This document shows, piece by piece, positions 1 through 7,504 of a DNA stretch of 20,203 nt. Source of the stretch: Longimonas sp040409695 (lineage in GTDB: Bacteria; Bacteroidota; Rhodothermia; Rhodothermales; Salinibacteraceae); assembly GCF_040409695.1 (NCBI RefSeq), contig NZ_JARWGJ010000221.1, positions 1 to 20,203 on the forward strand. Direction: 5' to 3'. The position numbers and the translations under genes are program-made. Positions within the stretch are counted from its first letter, which is position 1. Each line of letters begins with the position of its first letter. Under the pieces are notes generated by a model. It was not told the origin of the DNA. It saw only the letters and a list, made by a program, of their open reading frames with translations, and made no database searches.

Positions 1-501
1 CGCGAACTGGATGGCTGGACGCCCGAGCATACGCCGTCGGTGCGTCCCGTAAAAGGGCAGATGCTGCAGTGCACCATGCAGGGCGCGTTTGAGCTCTCGC
101 ACGTCATTCGCGGTCCCGATGCATATCTTGCGCCCAAGAGCAACGGACGCCTTGTGATCGGCGCCACCAGCGAAGAGCGCGGCTTCGATACGACCGTTAC
201 CGCCGGCGGCCTCTACGACATTCTGGAAGGTGCCTGGGAGGTCGTGCCCGGCATCTATGACCTGCCGGTGGATGAAACGTGGGCGGGGCTCCGCCCGGCC
301 AGTCGCGACCACGCTCCGCTTCTGGGGCCCTCTGGCGATCCGGGCATCTGGTGCGCCACCGGCCACTATCGCCACGGCATCTTGCTCACACCGGTTACCG
401 CCCAAGAAATGGCCCGCCAGCTCCTGGACGGAGAAACCTCCGATTGGATCGAACCGTTTTTGCCATCCCGTTTGCACTCGCCAACCGTCCCCACACCATG
501 A
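1..501 (+). CDS. thiO: Glycine oxidase ThiO, C-terminal part (5' end outside window)
   Basis: FAD-dependent amine oxidase that oxidises glycine to dehydroglycine (iminoacetate), the glycine-derived precursor of the thiamin thiazole ring. The reading frame is open from base 1, so the N-terminal FAD-binding Rossmann part lies upstream of the window. The visible 166 residues include the family motif PVKGQM and a C-terminal block, GHYRHGILLTPVTAQEMA, typical of the glycine oxidase substrate/FAD cap. A GTG at 40 is internal, not the start. The TGA stop (499-501) overlaps the ATG of thiS (498-500), an ATGA junction that implies translational coupling. ThiO instead of ThiH points to the oxygen-dependent route, consistent with an aerobe. 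Family assignment is firm; ThiO versus a related D-amino acid oxidase is decided by the adjacent thiS and thiG. Confidence 0.93.
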   Translation, partial: RELDGWTPEHTPSVRPVKGQMLQCTMQGAFELSHVIRGPDAYLAPKSNGRLVIGATSEERGFDTTVTAGGLYDILEGAWEVVPGIYDLPVDETWAGLRPASRDHAPLLGPSGDPGIWCATGHYRHGILLTPVTAQEMARQLLDGETSDWIEPFLPSRLHSPTVPTP

Positions 502-722
502 GTACCGACACCGCTGCTCACATTCAACTGAACGGCGAACCTCACCCCATCACGCCGCCGCATCCGCTTACCGAGGTGCTGCAAGCCCTCGACATCGACA
601 GCGATACGCAGGGCGTAGCTGTAGCAATCAATGAGGACGTGGTGCGCCGGGAGGAGTGGGCCGACACCACGCTTCAGGATGGCGACGAGGTAGAAGTCAT
701 CCAGGCGCTGCAGGGCGGCTAA
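498..722 (+). CDS. thiS: Sulfur carrier protein ThiS
   Basis: Small ubiquitin-like sulfur carrier of 74 residues. It is adenylated at its C-terminus and converted to a thiocarboxylate, which donates sulfur to ThiG for thiazole formation. The protein begins MSTDTAAHIQLNGEPH and ends in the diagnostic Gly-Gly (ALQGG, then TAA at 720-722). The middle has the family pattern of a hydrophobic strand (GVAVAINEDVV) followed by a tryptophan (EEWADT) and the DGDEVEVI stretch before the tail. Its ATG overlaps the thiO stop, and thiG follows after 46 bp. The activating enzyme ThiF is not in this window and must lie upstream or elsewhere. Length is close to the usual 65-75 residues, and the assignment is secure. 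Confidence 0.95.
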   Translation: MSTDTAAHIQLNGEPHPITPPHPLTEVLQALDIDSDTQGVAVAINEDVVRREEWADTTLQDGDEVEVIQALQGG

Positions 723-768
723 CCTGCACATCCCTCTTTTCTTTTTCCTGCACTTATCCCCTTTTGCT

Positions 769-1596
769 ATGGCGGATGCGAATGCCGTTGCCACGCCCTC
801 CACAGAATCTGACCCCGACGCCGATGCGCTGACGATCGGCGACTACACGCTTACCTCGCGGCTGATGATCGGCTCCAGCGGCTACCCCAATCCGCAGGTG
901 ATGCTCGACGCGATCACCGCATCCGGGGCCGACATGGTGACGGTCGCTATCCGGCGCGTGAATGTGGAGAACCCTGCACCCGAGAGCCATCTCGATCTGC
1001 TCAAGCGCGGTGGACACACGATCTTGCCAAACACAGCGGGCTGCTACACGGCGCGCGAAGCGGTGCTCGTGGCCAACCTGGCACGCGAGGCGCTCGATAC
1101 GGATCTCATCAAGCTGGAGGTGATCGGCGATGACGAAACGCTGATGCCTGATGTCGAACAGCTTCTGAAGGCAGCAAAAACGCTGGTTGACGATGGCTTT
1201 ACCGTGCTGGCGTATGCCAACGACGACCCCATTACATGCCGCAAGCTGGCGGATCTGGGCTGCGCGGCGGTGATGCCGCTGGGCGCGCCCATTGGCAGTG
1301 GCATGGGGATCGTGAACCCGTACAACCTGCGGATCATCCGAGAAATCCTGCCCGATACGCCGCTGATTGTGGATGCGGGGATCGGCACGGCCAGCGATGC
1401 CGCGCAGGCGATGGAACTGGGCTACGACGGCATCTTGCTGAACACCGCGATTGCCGAGGCGCAGCACCCGGTTGATATGGCCCGCGCTATCCGCCACGCT
1501 CTGAAGGGCGGACGCCTAGCGTACCGGGCCGGGCGTATTCCGCGCCGGCGCTATGCCAAGGCATCGTCGCCCGAGAAAGGGCGTGTGGGACAGTGA
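769..1596 (+). CDS. thiG: Thiazole synthase ThiG
   Basis: Cytoplasmic TIM-barrel enzyme that condenses 1-deoxy-D-xylulose 5-phosphate, dehydroglycine from ThiO and sulfur from ThiS thiocarboxylate into the thiazole phosphate. The 275 residues contain the Schiff-base lysine in the block TDLIKLEVIGDD (Lys115) and the phosphate-binding stretches GAPIGSGMGI, VDAGIGTASDAAQAMELG and DGILLNTAI. The usual LGTGKY near the start is replaced by MIGSSGYPN, a known variant. The N-terminus has about 20 extra acidic residues and the C-terminus is a short basic tail (IPRRRYAKASSPEKGR). The ATG at 769 is preceded by a pyrimidine-rich leader with no Shine-Dalgarno sequence. Third gene of the thi operon; thiE/tenI-like follows after 24 bp. 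Confidence 0.95.
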   Translation: MADANAVATPSTESDPDADALTIGDYTLTSRLMIGSSGYPNPQVMLDAITASGADMVTVAIRRVNVENPAPESHLDLLKRGGHTILPNTAGCYTAREAVLVANLAREALDTDLIKLEVIGDDETLMPDVEQLLKAAKTLVDDGFTVLAYANDDPITCRKLADLGCAAVMPLGAPIGSGMGIVNPYNLRIIREILPDTPLIVDAGIGTASDAAQAMELGYDGILLNTAIAEAQHPVDMARAIRHALKGGRLAYRAGRIPRRRYAKASSPEKGRVGQ

Positions 1597-1620
1597 ACCT
1601 CGTGAGAACCTGCGCTGCCC

Positions 1621-2283
1621 GTGACCGAGTCGCTTGTGATTGAGCTACCTTCGCTTCCCGATCCGCCTATTGCGCTGCTTGCAAACAAGTTCGCGACAGG
1701 ACGTACGACAGAGGTGGCTGGCCGCGTGCACGCGGCCGTCGAGGCAGGCATAGCCTGGGTGCACCTGCGCGACCACGACGCAGCCCCTGACATTTTCGCC
1801 GGAGCGGCTCGTACGCTGGTAAACCGCCTGCGTGCGCTGCGTCCATCGCCTACCATCACAGTAAATACGCAATACGCCACGGCCCAATCCCTTCGGTGTG
1901 GGCTCCACACCGGGTGGCGCGGCCCACGCCCCGAAGGGATACCAATGCCCGTGCCGCACCCGATCGGCTACTCGGCCCACCACCTGCTTGAACTGCCCGC
2001 GCCCCGTCGGCGTGCCGTAGATTACGTGACGTACAGCCCGGTCTTCCCTACGTCGAGCAAGCCCGGTCACCCGGGCACTGGGACGGCTGCGCTGCGTCGC
2101 TTTGTAGAGCAGGTCGGTGTGCCCGTGCTGGCATTGGGCGGCATCACACCGGAGCGTGTAGCGGCGTGCCGCGAGGCCGGAGCACATGGCGTGGCTGTGC
2201 TCTCGGGCATTATGCAGTCCGACACCCCCGCCGTAGCCGCGGCCCGTTACGTAGAGGCCTGGCGCACCACGACGGCGCCATGA
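1621..2283 (+). CDS. ThiE/TenI-family protein, more TenI-like than ThiE
   Basis: TIM-barrel protein of 220 residues in the thiamin phosphate synthase/TenI superfamily, starting at GTG 1621. ThiE couples hydroxymethylpyrimidine diphosphate to thiazole phosphate; TenI only aromatises the thiazole. Superfamily blocks are clear: WVHLRDHD (46-53), IGYSAHH (115-121), SPVFPTSSKPG (139-149), ALGGITPERV (171-180) and AGAHGVAVLSGI (186-197). The ThiE diphosphate/metal positions look altered: the QxREK motif reads H48-L-R-D-H52, and the N-D pair reads N82-T83. HxR and the AVxSGI block match what I recall of Bacillus TenI. The TenI catalytic histidine position appears to be Pro140. From position in the operon it acts in thiamin synthesis. 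Whether it is a divergent ThiE or a TenI cannot be settled by eye. Confidence 0.8.
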   Translation: MTESLVIELPSLPDPPIALLANKFATGRTTEVAGRVHAAVEAGIAWVHLRDHDAAPDIFAGAARTLVNRLRALRPSPTITVNTQYATAQSLRCGLHTGWRGPRPEGIPMPVPHPIGYSAHHLLELPAPRRRAVDYVTYSPVFPTSSKPGHPGTGTAALRRFVEQVGVPVLALGGITPERVAACREAGAHGVAVLSGIMQSDTPAVAAARYVEAWRTTTAP

Positions 2284-2325
2284 CCTCGTCTCCTTGTAAT
2301 CAAAATTGATTCTGCACGTATTCTT

Positions 2326-3159
2326 ATGTCTGATTCTGTAAAGCCTGTAGCCCTTACGATAGCTGGTAGCGATTCTGGCGGTGGAGCCGGTATACAGGCC
2401 GATCTCAAAGCGATGGAGGCCAATGGGGTGTTTGCTACCAGCGTGATTACCGCGATCACCGCTCAGAACACGCGTGCCGTCAACCAGGCCCAGCCTGTGG
2501 ATCTTGACCTGATCACCGCCCAGATCGAAGCCGTGGCCAGCGACTTTCCACTTGCAGTGGTGAAGACCGGTATGCTGGCTACGGCCGACATTATCGAATG
2601 TGTAGCCGAGGCGGTTGAGCGCTACGACCTGTATCCGCTGGTTGTCGACCCCGTCATGATCTCAAAGAGCGGATATGAACTACTGGCTCCCGAGGCAGTG
2701 GCAACGCTCCGCGACGTGCTGCTGCCGCTGGCCACTGTCATCACGCCCAACCTGCACGAGGCCGGGCACCTGCTGGATATGACGGTCCGCACCGAAACCG
2801 ACATGCGCGACGCCGCGCGCGTGCTCTTCGAGTTCGGCCCCGATGCAGTGCTCGTCAAAGGGGGCCATCTGGCTGCGACCGATGATGCCGTGGATATTCT
2901 TTACGATGGCAGCGACTACCACGCGGTACGTGCGCCGCGCATCGATACGCCGCACACGCATGGCACGGGCTGCACGTACGCATCAGCCATCGCCGCACAG
3001 CTGGCTCGCGGACGCAGCATGCCGCAGGCTGTCGAACAGGCCAAAGCGTATGTTACGGGCGCTATTGAGCATGCCCTGCCACTTGGCGGAGGGCACGGGC
3101 CTACCAATCATTTCTTTCACCTCGCGCCGTTTGAAGCAGCAGAAACGCCAGCTACTTGA
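2326..3159 (+). CDS. thiD: Hydroxymethylpyrimidine/phosphomethylpyrimidine kinase ThiD
   Basis: Ribokinase-fold kinase that phosphorylates hydroxymethylpyrimidine and then its monophosphate, giving the diphosphate used by ThiE. The 277-residue length is typical. Visible motifs in order: substrate loop AGSDSGGGAGIQAD (13-26), TAITAQN with Gln47, KTGML (80-84), VDPVM (107-111), TPNLHEA (140-146), KGGH (178-181) and the anion-hole/catalytic block HGTGCT with Cys216. The ATG at 2326 starts MSDSVKPVALTIAG, with the family core beginning about ten residues in. It lies 42 bp after the thiE/tenI-like gene, in a short AT-rich spacer, so it is probably the last protein gene of the operon. No fused ThiE domain is present. 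Confidence 0.95.
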   Translation: MSDSVKPVALTIAGSDSGGGAGIQADLKAMEANGVFATSVITAITAQNTRAVNQAQPVDLDLITAQIEAVASDFPLAVVKTGMLATADIIECVAEAVERYDLYPLVVDPVMISKSGYELLAPEAVATLRDVLLPLATVITPNLHEAGHLLDMTVRTETDMRDAARVLFEFGPDAVLVKGGHLAATDDAVDILYDGSDYHAVRAPRIDTPHTHGTGCTYASAIAAQLARGRSMPQAVEQAKAYVTGAIEHALPLGGGHGPTNHFFHLAPFEAAETPAT

Positions 3160-3251
3160 ACAGTTTGTGAGGATGCGACAAGACGGATCATTCTATTTCT
3201 GACTGCGTGTATGGGTTCGCAATGGGCGAGACAAGGCCCGTCAAATATTTT

Positions 3252-3328
3252 CTGCCCGTAGCTCAGATGGACAGAGCGGCGCACTACGGATGCGCAGGTC
3301 GGGGGTTCGAATCCTCCCGGGCAGGCCA
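3252..3328 (+). tRNA. tRNA-Arg (anticodon ACG)
   Basis: A full cloverleaf can be drawn. The acceptor stem pairs CTGCCCG (3252-3258) with CGGGCAG (3318-3324), with discriminator G3325 and an encoded CCA (3326-3328). The D stem is GCTC/GAGC (3261-3264, 3274-3277). The anticodon stem GCGCA/TGCGC (3279-3283, 3291-3295) encloses loop CTACGGA with anticodon ACG at 3286-3288. The T arm is GGGGG-TTCGAAT-CCTCC (3301-3317) with one central G-T pair. The A34 anticodon is normally converted to inosine by TadA and reads CGU, CGC and CGA. The gene sits 92 bp after thiD on the same strand. Confidence 0.97.
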
Positions 3329-3343
3329 AGTAAAAATGCAAAA

Positions 3344-3373
3344 GCCCCCGCCGAGCCAGTACTCAGCGGGGGC
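3344..3373. terminator. Bidirectional intrinsic terminator between tRNA-Arg and purF
   Basis: A GC-rich 12-bp stem (3344-3355 with 3362-3373) has one mismatch and a 6-nt loop. It is flanked by an A-run on the left (3341-3343 and earlier) and T-rich sequence on the right, so it can act in both directions. It sits 15 bp after the tRNA and 27 bp after the purF stop, where two convergent units meet. Confidence 0.9.
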
Positions 3374-3400
3374 TTTGTCGTTTGTGTTATTCGCTCTGTC

Positions 3401-4921
3401 CTACACGGTCTGCACAGCCCATTCTTCGTTTTCCTCTTTCGAGGCGTCCATATTCACGGGCACCGGGTAGTTACCCGTAAAGCACGCTGCGCAGTAGCCC
3501 TGCGTGTTGTTCTTGTTGGCTCCATACACCGCGCGCTTCATACCTTCTACTGAGAGGTACGCCAGCGAGTCTACCCCCAGCCAGTCGCGAATCTCCTCGA
3601 CGCTCTCGAACTGATTGGCAAGCAGCTCTTCTTTGTCGGGGAAGTCCATGCCGTAGAAGCACGGGCTGATCACGGGGGGACATGACACCCGGAAGTGGAC
3701 AGAAGACGCTCCTGAGTCGCGGAGCATTTTGATGAGGTGCCGTGCCGTCGTTCCACGTACGATCGAGTCATCAAGTACGATTACCGTTCGGTCTTGCAGC
3801 AGGCCCTCGACCGTGTTAAACTTGCAACGCACCTTCATCTCGCGGCGATCCTGGCCCGGCGCAATGAACGTACGCCCCACATAGTGATTGCGGATCAAGC
3901 CCAGTTCGAACCGGCAGCGATAGCCTTGCTCTACGCACTCGTTTGCGTAGCCAAGCGTAGCCGTGTTGGCAGAGTCGGGCACCGGAATAACGATTGGCGT
4001 CTTGGCATCGTCGTCGACTTCGGGAACCGGGGCTTCGCGCGCCAGCTCTACGCCGAGTCGGCGCCGCACCTTGTCGACCATTTCCCCGAAGATCTTTGAA
4101 TCGGGGCGAGAGAAATAAACATACTCGAAGATGCACTGGCTAACGCCGAAGTTTGTCGGGATCTCGTAGCTCTTGAAGGTTCCGCCGTTGGCACAGCCCT
4201 CGCGATCGATAACCAGAATTTCGCCGGGTTCGATGTCGCGGACGTACTCGGCTCCGATCATGTCAAACGCACATGTTTCACTGGCCACGCAGTAGGCCGC
4301 CCCGCCGGGCTGGTCTGGGTCGCCAAGGCGCCCGAGGGCGAGTGGACGAAAGCCGTTCGGGTCGCGCACGGCGATCATGTGCTCATCGGTCAGGAGCAGC
4401 AGTGAGAATGCACCCTCAACTTGCATCAGCGCGTCGATGACCTGGTTCAGGTGCTTCTGGCGACGGCTCTGCGCGGTGAGGTGTAGAATCAGTTCGCTGT
4501 CGCTGGTGGTCTGAAACAGCGTGCCGCGCTCGCTAAAGCTCTTGCGCAGTTCACGTGCGTTAGACAGGTTGCCGTTGTGCGCCAGTGCCAGGTTGCCCTT
4601 GCGATGATGCACAACCAGCGGTTGAATGTTCGCGCGGTTGTCAGAAGATCCCGTTGTGGAATAGCGATTGTGACCGATGCCTGCATCGCCAATTAGCTGG
4701 CGATCAAAGAGCTCCGGATCGTCGAAGACGTCAAGCACAAGCCCAAAGTCGCGGTGCACCGGCATCATCGGTGTTCCGTTCTCCGGGTCGGTGGTTGACG
4801 TTGCGATTCCACTCGACTCCTGGCCGCGGTGCTGCAGGGCATGCAGGCCATAATAGATATGTCGAGCAGCATCGGGCGCGTTGAAAATGCCGAAGATACC
4901 GCAGTGATCTTTGACGCTCAT
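3401..4921 (-). CDS. purF: Amidophosphoribosyltransferase PurF (Fe-S, propeptide type)
   Basis: Catalyses the first committed step of purine synthesis: PRPP plus glutamine gives phosphoribosylamine. The frame is open further upstream, but the family start is ATG 4919-4921 (MSVKDHCGIFG), giving 506 residues. Cys7 is the glutaminase nucleophile, so a six-residue propeptide must be removed. The glutaminase half shows HRGQESSGIA, GHNRYSTTG, AHNGNLSN and RDPNGFRPLALG. The transferase half shows the PRPP loop VIVLDDSIVRGTT (380-392). Four cysteines match the Bacillus-type 4Fe-4S ligands: Cys263, Cys421, Cys477 and Cys480 (in CAACFTGNYP). The protein is therefore of the Fe-S type, not the E. coli type. 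Transcribed toward the thi operon, with a shared terminator between them. Confidence 0.96.
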   Translation of the reverse strand: MSVKDHCGIFGIFNAPDAARHIYYGLHALQHRGQESSGIATSTTDPENGTPMMPVHRDFGLVLDVFDDPELFDRQLIGDAGIGHNRYSTTGSSDNRANIQPLVVHHRKGNLALAHNGNLSNARELRKSFSERGTLFQTTSDSELILHLTAQSRRQKHLNQVIDALMQVEGAFSLLLLTDEHMIAVRDPNGFRPLALGRLGDPDQPGGAAYCVASETCAFDMIGAEYVRDIEPGEILVIDREGCANGGTFKSYEIPTNFGVSQCIFEYVYFSRPDSKIFGEMVDKVRRRLGVELAREAPVPEVDDDAKTPIVIPVPDSANTATLGYANECVEQGYRCRFELGLIRNHYVGRTFIAPGQDRREMKVRCKFNTVEGLLQDRTVIVLDDSIVRGTTARHLIKMLRDSGASSVHFRVSCPPVISPCFYGMDFPDKEELLANQFESVEEIRDWLGVDSLAYLSVEGMKRAVYGANKNNTQGYCAACFTGNYPVPVNMDASKEENEEWAVQTV

Positions 4922-4975
4922 AAGTAGGGGGAGTGTGTCGCCGAGGGCAGCCCGGCGGATGGAAGAAGAGCAATG

Positions 4976-4998
4976 GCACATCTCGTGAGTAGATGTGC
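4976..4998 (-). promoter_or_regulatory. Perfect 8-bp inverted repeat upstream of purF
   Basis: GCACATCT (4976-4983) and AGATGTGC (4991-4998) are exact complements around a 7-nt spacer, 54 bp upstream of the purF start. It could be an operator for a dimeric regulator or a leader hairpin. No PurR box or riboswitch that I know matches it, so the function is inferred from symmetry and position only. Confidence 0.4.
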
Positions 4999-5114
4999 AC
5001 ACAAGAAACCACAACCGCCCCCGCATTGATCCGACCCCCAGGAAAACCGGCGGTGCCCTCTGTGGCATTTCCCAATTTGCATGCGCACCGTCAAATTGTG
5101 CAGCCGGGCAAGGG

Positions 5115-5140
5115 TATGAATGCTATATATGAATGCTATA
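5115..5140. repeat. 13-bp exact tandem duplication
   Basis: TATGAATGCTATA occurs twice head to tail (5115-5127 and 5128-5140). The second copy contains the TAG stop (5136-5138) of the YfiM-like gene on the minus strand. Length of that protein is unaffected. Looks like a replication-slippage duplication. Confidence 0.9.
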
Positions 5141-5789
5141 GTAGCATCACGCCAGCGGCCAGCGTAAGCCCTACCGAGTTAGCAACCATGTCGCGCCAGC
5201 TAAAGCGCCCGGTCGGCCCTCTGTATCGGTCGTAAGTTTCTTTCGCAACCCCTACCGCAAATCCAGACAGAAGCGCATAAGGAATTGCATCGTCGTGCGA
5301 GAGCGCTGTCTTTTCGACGAGCACATACTGCGAGCTGAGCGTCCACAGGAAACTGTACGTTACGTGCAGCGCCTTATCGCGGGCCAGCCACCGGTCCGAG
5401 AACGAACGGTCGGCTGTAGTTTTAGCTGTAGTAGCATGCGTGTACAACACGGCAGCCCGTGCGGTAGCGGGCAACGCGGCGTACGGGGGGATGCGCACCG
5501 GCGGGGCTGCATGGCACGCTGGCACCGGCACAGGACGGTCCGTCAGATGCAAAGCGGGTTCTTTCGGCAGCGCTCCGCACGGCGCGGACGCCAGGGAGAC
5601 GTTCACCGCAGCCTGCATGTCAGGCAGCGCCCGTACGTCATCTGTCGACGTTGCAAGTGCAGCAAGTTCGGGGGCGGGCTGGCCCGATGCTGCAGGAGCA
5701 AAGCCGGCCCCAAGAACACCGGCCAGCAGCAGTGCTCCCCCCAGAAGCAGCGCTGGAACCGACCGGGCGACAGACGAAAGAGCAGCCAT
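5136..5789 (-). CDS. Exported YfiM/DUF2279-like protein
   Basis: Protein of 217 residues from ATG 5787-5789; a TTG four codons upstream is less likely. The N-terminus MAALSSVARSVPALLLGGALLLAGVL is a signal peptide or anchor with an AxA-type cleavage region (APAASG, 31-36). A low-complexity Ala/Pro linker with two cysteines (71, 92) follows to about residue 125. The C-terminal 85 residues carry the pattern DKALH (138-142), KETYDRY (183-189) and FSWRDMVANSVG (196-207). This is the KE..D / D...N..G signature I associate with YfiM-like (DUF2279) envelope proteins. The final hydrophobic stretch suggests membrane association. No biochemical role is established for the family. It lies 51 bp downstream of the NSS transporter on the same strand, so the two may be co-transcribed. 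Confidence 0.65.
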   Translation of the reverse strand: MAALSSVARSVPALLLGGALLLAGVLGAGFAPAASGQPAPELAALATSTDDVRALPDMQAAVNVSLASAPCGALPKEPALHLTDRPVPVPACHAAPPVRIPPYAALPATARAAVLYTHATTAKTTADRSFSDRWLARDKALHVTYSFLWTLSSQYVLVEKTALSHDDAIPYALLSGFAVGVAKETYDRYRGPTGRFSWRDMVANSVGLTLAAGVMLL

Positions 5790-5840
5790 ATGAATCGGCA
5801 AGTCCGTAGGGAGGAGGCAGCGATTAGCTGCAGCGTCGCG

Positions 5841-7190
5841 CTACAGCGTTCCGGTTACGTATCCTGCGATGATGATGAGGACCACAAGCGGAATGATATA
5901 GCGGATGACAAACATCCAGACCGAAAGCACGCGAGCGCTCAAGTTACTGCCTTGCATGATCTCCTGGGCCGCCTCATCAGCGCCCCAGACCCATCCAATA
6001 AAGATGCTTAGGAAGAACGCGCCGAGCGCCAGCCCGACACTGCCCACGTAGTAATCCATGAAGCTCAGGAAGTCGGTATCTCCAAAGATCCCCCCTTCGC
6101 TGAGACTCGCAACAGCGCCCTGCGACAGCGCAGAGGGAATCGCCATAACGAAGACCAGTCCGCCAATGATAGCGACAGACTTCTTGCGCGACCACGAACG
6201 CTCATCGACAAAGTAAGAGACGACGACCTCCAGCAAGGAGATGCTGGACGTGAGTGCTGCAATGGAGAGCAGCACGAAGAACGTGACGCTCACCACGCCG
6301 CCCAGGGGCATCTGACTAAAGACCTCAGGAAGCACAATAAACACGAGGGCCGGCCCCGTCGCAGGGTCCATGTCCATTGCGAAGATCGACGGGAAGATCA
6401 TAAAACCCGCCATAAGAGCAATAACTGTGTTGAAGACCACGACGTAGATGCCCGATGTGGCAATGTTTTCTTTCTTCGACAGATAGGAGCCGTAGGTAAC
6501 CATCGCGCCCATACCCAGGCTCAGGGTAAAGAAGGCCTGCCCGAGCGCTGCAATGATAATCTCGGTCGTCAACCCTGAAAAGTCGGGCCACAGGTAGAAG
6601 GCGATGCCCTCGCCAGCCCCTTCGAGCGTCACTGCACGGAAGATCACGAGCAGGATGAGCACCAGTAGAATCGGAAGCAGAATCTTAGACCAGCGCTCAA
6701 TGCCCTGCTCTACCCCGCCAAGTACAACAAGCAGCGTAATGCCCAGAAAGACGGCCAGCAGCGTGATGACCAGCGGTGGAGAAGCCACGAAATCCCCGAA
6801 TCCCAATCCAGGGGCAATCACATCTTTTACCGCGTATCCAACGGCCCACCCGGCAATTACGCTGTAGTAGCTGAGAATGACAAACCCGGCGAGCACGCAG
6901 AAGCCGCCCACGATAAGCCAGAGCGAGCGTTTCCCGACAATCGCCTCAATAGCACCTACTGGGTTGCGCTGGCTGTTGCGCCCAAGCGAGAGCTCAGCAA
7001 ACAGATAGGGCATGCCAATCCCGATGATGCAGAGCAGGTAGACCAGCACAAACGCGCCGCCTCCACCTTCGCCTGCCAGATAGGGAAAGCGCCAGATATT
7101 CCCCAGCCCAATTGCTGAGCCGGCGGCTGCCAGAATAAAGCCGAGGCGCGAGCCCCATTGTTCGCGAGCAGGTGTATCGAGCGATGCCAT
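5841..7190 (-). CDS. Neurotransmitter:sodium symporter (NSS/SNF) family transporter
   Basis: Sodium-coupled amino-acid (or similar small solute) symporter of the LeuT fold in the inner membrane, 449 residues from ATG 7188-7190; an upstream TTG at 7205 is less likely. The broken TM1 helix is clear (SAIGLGNIWRFPYLAGE, residues 25-41), with the Asn of the sodium site and the Arg of the extracellular gate. TM6 is equally typical (FFTLSLGMGAMVTYGSYL). About 11-12 membrane segments can be counted, with an end at GYVTGTL. These motifs define the family but not the substrate. In a halophile, uptake of amino acids or compatible solutes would be plausible. A palindromic site lies about 68 bp upstream. 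The YfiM-like gene follows 51 bp downstream. Confidence 0.92.
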   Translation of the reverse strand: MASLDTPAREQWGSRLGFILAAAGSAIGLGNIWRFPYLAGEGGGGAFVLVYLLCIIGIGMPYLFAELSLGRNSQRNPVGAIEAIVGKRSLWLIVGGFCVLAGFVILSYYSVIAGWAVGYAVKDVIAPGLGFGDFVASPPLVITLLAVFLGITLLVVLGGVEQGIERWSKILLPILLVLILLVIFRAVTLEGAGEGIAFYLWPDFSGLTTEIIIAALGQAFFTLSLGMGAMVTYGSYLSKKENIATSGIYVVVFNTVIALMAGFMIFPSIFAMDMDPATGPALVFIVLPEVFSQMPLGGVVSVTFFVLLSIAALTSSISLLEVVVSYFVDERSWSRKKSVAIIGGLVFVMAIPSALSQGAVASLSEGGIFGDTDFLSFMDYYVGSVGLALGAFFLSIFIGWVWGADEAAQEIMQGSNLSARVLSVWMFVIRYIIPLVVLIIIAGYVTGTL

Positions 7191-7257
7191 ATAAGAGCCA
7201 GTCAATCGGTCAAGAGCAACACGGGGGAGCAGACACAGCGATCGGGGCTACGTCATT

Positions 7258-7281
7258 TCTACATGTGTAGATTTACATGTG
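7258..7281 (-). promoter_or_regulatory. Possible operator upstream of the NSS transporter
   Basis: TCTACATGTGTAGA (7258-7271) has perfect 6-bp arms around TG. The octamer TACATGTG occurs at 7260-7267 and again at 7274-7281, a 14-bp period. Such spaced half-sites suit a dimeric regulator. It lies about 68 bp upstream of the transporter start; no known factor is identified. Confidence 0.35.
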
Positions 7282-7464
7282 CAAGAAAGTACAAGCACCC
7301 ATGGGCTCACGCAATCGTAACAAAGAGCTATTCCCCGTATCGTCGACGAAGAATCATTCAATTTGTACCTCAACCAGGCGTTGTTATAACAAGTTAGGAC
7401 ACGTTATACGTAGATAATGCAAATAAAGGACGTGCTCTGGTTTAAGGCTCGCTGTTTACATGGG

Positions 7465-7488
7465 CTACAATTCAGCCTACAATTCAGC
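7465..7488. repeat. 12-bp exact tandem duplication
   Basis: CTACAATTCAGC is repeated head to tail (7465-7476, 7477-7488), 16 bp left of the MITE-like element. Non-coding. Confidence 0.9.
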
Positions 7489-7504
7489 CAATCCACCACG
7501 CTTA

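Larger units (their letters stand above)
7191..7504. other. AT-richer intergenic region upstream of the NSS transporter
   Basis: No convincing gene. This stretch is visibly AT-richer than its surroundings and should hold the transporter promoter (minus strand). It contains the inverted repeat at 7258-7271, a perfect 12-bp palindrome TTGTTATAACAA (7381-7392), and a 12-bp tandem duplication at 7465-7488. A short minus-strand frame crossing it (7404-7676) has no recognisable protein features. Confidence 0.6.

Noticed and set aside
2298..2311. AATCAA/TTGATT hairpin before thiD
   Set aside because: Only 6 AT-rich pairs with a 2-nt loop; too weak to call a terminator or regulator.
1..3200. TPP riboswitch for the thi operon
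   Set aside because: No THI-box core is visible in the spacers within the window; if present, it lies upstream of the truncated thiO.
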